This document shows positions 32,806 to 34,381 of a stretch of 34,381 nucleotides of DNA, piece by piece. The notes beneath the pieces are model-generated. The model saw only the letters and a program-made list of their open reading frames with translations. It was not told the origin of the DNA and searched no databases. The translations under genes and the position numbers were made by a program. The DNA comes from Gammaproteobacteria bacterium (GTDB taxonomy: Bacteria > Pseudomonadota > Gammaproteobacteria > Pseudomonadales > Halieaceae), in the NCBI GenBank assembly GCA_030431585.1, contig JAUIIQ010000011.1, forward strand, positions 1-34,381, given 5' to 3'. Position 1 is the first letter of the stretch, and each line of letters opens with the position of its first letter.

Positions 32806-33724
32806 AAGCGTGATGCGCCTCCACGAGCGCGTCTACCAGTGTTTGCAGCACACGCGATGGTGGCGGTGAATGGCGCACTATAGCGCTGAACTGGCACACG
32901 TACTGGAATGTCTCCGGCAGTAGGGGCCGCATCACTCCTCGCTCCAGAAACCCGGCTGCATAATGCTCCGGCAGATAGCCCACGTAGCGCCCCGAGAGCA
33001 CCAGGTGCGCCACTGCTTCCTGATCGTGCGCGGTGGCGTGACGTTGCAGGCCCAGCTTACGCGTGGCCTCCATGTTCGGAGAGTGATAACCAATTCCCAC
33101 GTAACGAGATCGGCGAATAGCGCCGGGACTGATGCTGCTGTCACTGCCGGTGAACAAGGGGTGCCCGCTGGCGCAGTACAGGTACATCTGCTCCTCAAAC
33201 AAGGGGTAATAGGTGAGGCTGGCGGAGGGGCGGTGGTCCGGGATGATACCCAGCTGGAAGCGGCCTTCCATGACGCCTCGTTCTATGGCGTTGATCGGTT
33301 CAACATAAATCTCCGGGCGCACTTCCGGGGCAGCACGGTCGAAGGCGTCCAGGGCCTTGTAAATCCTGCAGGCAGGGTTGGACGCGGTCTTATCGAAGAT
33401 GGCAATGGACAGTGGACCGGTGAGGCGCTGGTGCAACTCGGCCACATCGTGCTGAAACTCTTCCATGGCCGTCATGATGCGGGTGGCACTGGCGAATACG
33501 CTCTCGCCCTCCGCTGTCAGCGCGAAGCCGCCTCGACCGCGACGGCATAAGGTGACACCCAGGCGAGTCTCCAGTTCCTTGATATGTCGTGAGATGGTCG
33601 ATCGATTGATGTTCAGTTCCAGCTCCGCAGCTGAAAACCCGCCACAGTGCACAACTGCTTTGAATACACGCAGCAGGCGCAGGTCGTTGTCGGTGACGTT
33701 ACCCAGCAGCGCTTTACCGGCCAT
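32774..33724 (-). CDS. LysR-family transcriptional regulator
   Basis: A 316-residue LysR protein. The N-terminal winged helix spans about residues 11-70 (LRLLRVFKAVVHCGGFSAAE, INRSTISRHIKELETRLG). The C-terminal effector domain begins near LTGPLSIAIFDKTAS. AGGAGG 8 nt before the ATG sets the start. It diverges from an aminotransferase gene, the usual LysR arrangement, so it likely controls that gene in response to an amino acid or amine. The last nine residues (PQKPGTDHD) are coded by the inverted end of the REP-like element, so the native C terminus has been replaced. Confidence 0.9.
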   Translation of the reverse strand: MAGKALLGNVTDNDLRLLRVFKAVVHCGGFSAAELELNINRSTISRHIKELETRLGVTLCRRGRGGFALTAEGESVFASATRIMTAMEEFQHDVAELHQRLTGPLSIAIFDKTASNPACRIYKALDAFDRAAPEVRPEIYVEPINAIERGVMEGRFQLGIIPDHRPSASLTYYPLFEEQMYLYCASGHPLFTGSDSSISPGAIRRSRYVGIGYHSPNMEATRKLGLQRHATAHDQEAVAHLVLSGRYVGYLPEHYAAGFLERGVMRPLLPETFQYVCQFSAIVRHSPPPSRVLQTLVDALVEAHHAFPQKPGTDHD

Positions 33725-33773
33725 ATACCCTGCCTCCTGCTTTTCTTTAGATGAATGATAATGAAACTAAAGG

Positions 33774-33803
33774 TTGATAGGTATTGATTTATGCAACTAT
33801 AAA
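33774..33803 (+). promoter_or_regulatory. Promoter and possible LysR operator of the aminotransferase gene
   Basis: TTGATA (33774-33779) and TATAAA (33798-33803) lie 18 nt apart, about 50 nt before the aminotransferase ATG. The interrupted palindrome TTAT-N6-ATAA (33789-33802) overlaps the -10 box and could be a binding site for the divergently coded LysR protein. The surrounding 33730-33810 is AT-rich, as expected for a shared control region. Confidence 0.5.
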
Positions 33804-33850
33804 CCGCGCGTATCATCCTCGGCAATCAAGCTTTTGATGAGTGGAATAAC

Positions 33851-34381
33851 ATGACCAGCCGGCAGACGATCCAGCCCCCTTTGACACGGCAACAGTTGGA
33901 AGCCCACTGGATGCCCTACACGGGCAATCGCCAGTTCAAGGACGACCCGCGCATGATTGTGGGTGCCGATGGCATTTATTACCTCGATGACAAAGGTCGG
34001 CGCATCCTGGACGGCCTCTCCGGCCTGTGGACCTGCGGCCTGGGCCACAATCGTGCAGAAATCACCGAGGCGGTGTCGAGGCAGATGCAGACGCTGGACT
34101 ACGCGCCCGCGTTTCAGTACGGCCAGCCGCGATCGTTTGAGCTGGCCAATCAGATCAAATCACTGACTCCGGAGGGGCTGGACTATGTGTTTTTCACCAA
34201 CTCCGGCTCGGAGAGCGCGGACACATCGTTGAAAATGGCCAGAGCCTATTGGCGCCTGAAAGGCCAGCCGAGCAAAACCCGCCTGATAGGCCGTGCCAAG
34301 GGCTACCATGGTGTCAACTTTGGCGGTATTTCCGTGGGCGGCATTGGCGCCAACCGCAAGATGTTCGGCAACGCAGTGGAG
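33851..34381 (+). CDS. Omega-amino acid:pyruvate aminotransferase (class III), N-terminal part
   Basis: The window ends inside this gene; 177 residues are visible. HWMPYTGNRQFKDDPRMIVG, GLSGLWTCGLGHNRAEI, LDYAPAFQYGQPRSFELANQ, VFFTNSGSESADTSLKMARA and GRAKGYHGVNFGGISVGGIG match beta-alanine/omega-amino acid:pyruvate transaminases of fold type I. NSGSES binds the PLP phosphate; the PLP lysine lies beyond the edge. The enzyme would move an amino group from beta-alanine or another terminal amine to pyruvate. GTGGA lies about 6 nt before the ATG. The divergent LysR gene probably regulates it. Confidence 0.88.
   Translation, partial: MTSRQTIQPPLTRQQLEAHWMPYTGNRQFKDDPRMIVGADGIYYLDDKGRRILDGLSGLWTCGLGHNRAEITEAVSRQMQTLDYAPAFQYGQPRSFELANQIKSLTPEGLDYVFFTNSGSESADTSLKMARAYWRLKGQPSKTRLIGRAKGYHGVNFGGISVGGIGANRKMFGNAVE

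Overview
The window looks like chromosome from a free-living, probably marine gammaproteobacterium of the Halieaceae/Spongiibacteraceae type. This is inferred from the gene mix: four TonB-dependent receptors, a vitamin B12 uptake operon, a DUF3604 protein, a 3-ketosteroid dehydrogenase-like flavoprotein, and a PA2778/PA2779 pair. DNA is moderately GC-rich. I saw no rRNA, tRNA, CRISPR array or prophage, and no complete transposase gene.

Left part (1-4790): the end of a GCS2-like amidoligase overlaps an AstE/aspartoacylase-type M14 metallohydrolase by 4 nt. An HxlR-type regulator follows, then a TonB-dependent receptor broken by a frameshift, which ends at a strong terminator. A 295-bp repeat element (copy A, 4788-5082) begins directly after that terminator.

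5171-7159 (minus strand): a C39-like lipoprotein peptidase with TPR-like repeats (PA2778 family), a small secreted or membrane protein (PA2779 family) carrying a Gly-Gly motif before its membrane segment, and a four-helix membrane protein.

7359-15602 (minus strand): metY, then a compact vitamin B12 operon in transcription order btuB-cobO-cobQ-btuC-btuD-btuF. It is headed by a clear cobalamin riboswitch and a hairpin that overlaps the btuB ribosome binding site.

15713-20019: a DUF501 protein and aroG (plus strand), then, on the minus strand, a group II truncated haemoglobin directly followed by a TonB-dependent receptor. Copy B of the repeat element (20037-20298, inverted) follows. Its ends match copy A but its interior is different and folds back on both arms.

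20335-24117: arsM and arsR (minus strand, sharing a GTGCACAT palindrome), diverging from purC, an enoyl-CoA hydratase-like gene and a DUF442 gene (plus strand).

24204-30628: a TonB-dependent receptor and a DUF3604 protein (minus strand, likely one transcript), a divergent Nudix hydrolase overlapping a cytochrome b561 gene, and a convergent cytochrome c'.

30847-34381: a KstD-like flavoprotein and a LysR regulator converge on a REP-like element (GGGGACAGACCAC repeats), which supplies the last codons of the LysR protein. The LysR gene diverges from an omega-amino-acid:pyruvate aminotransferase cut by the window edge.
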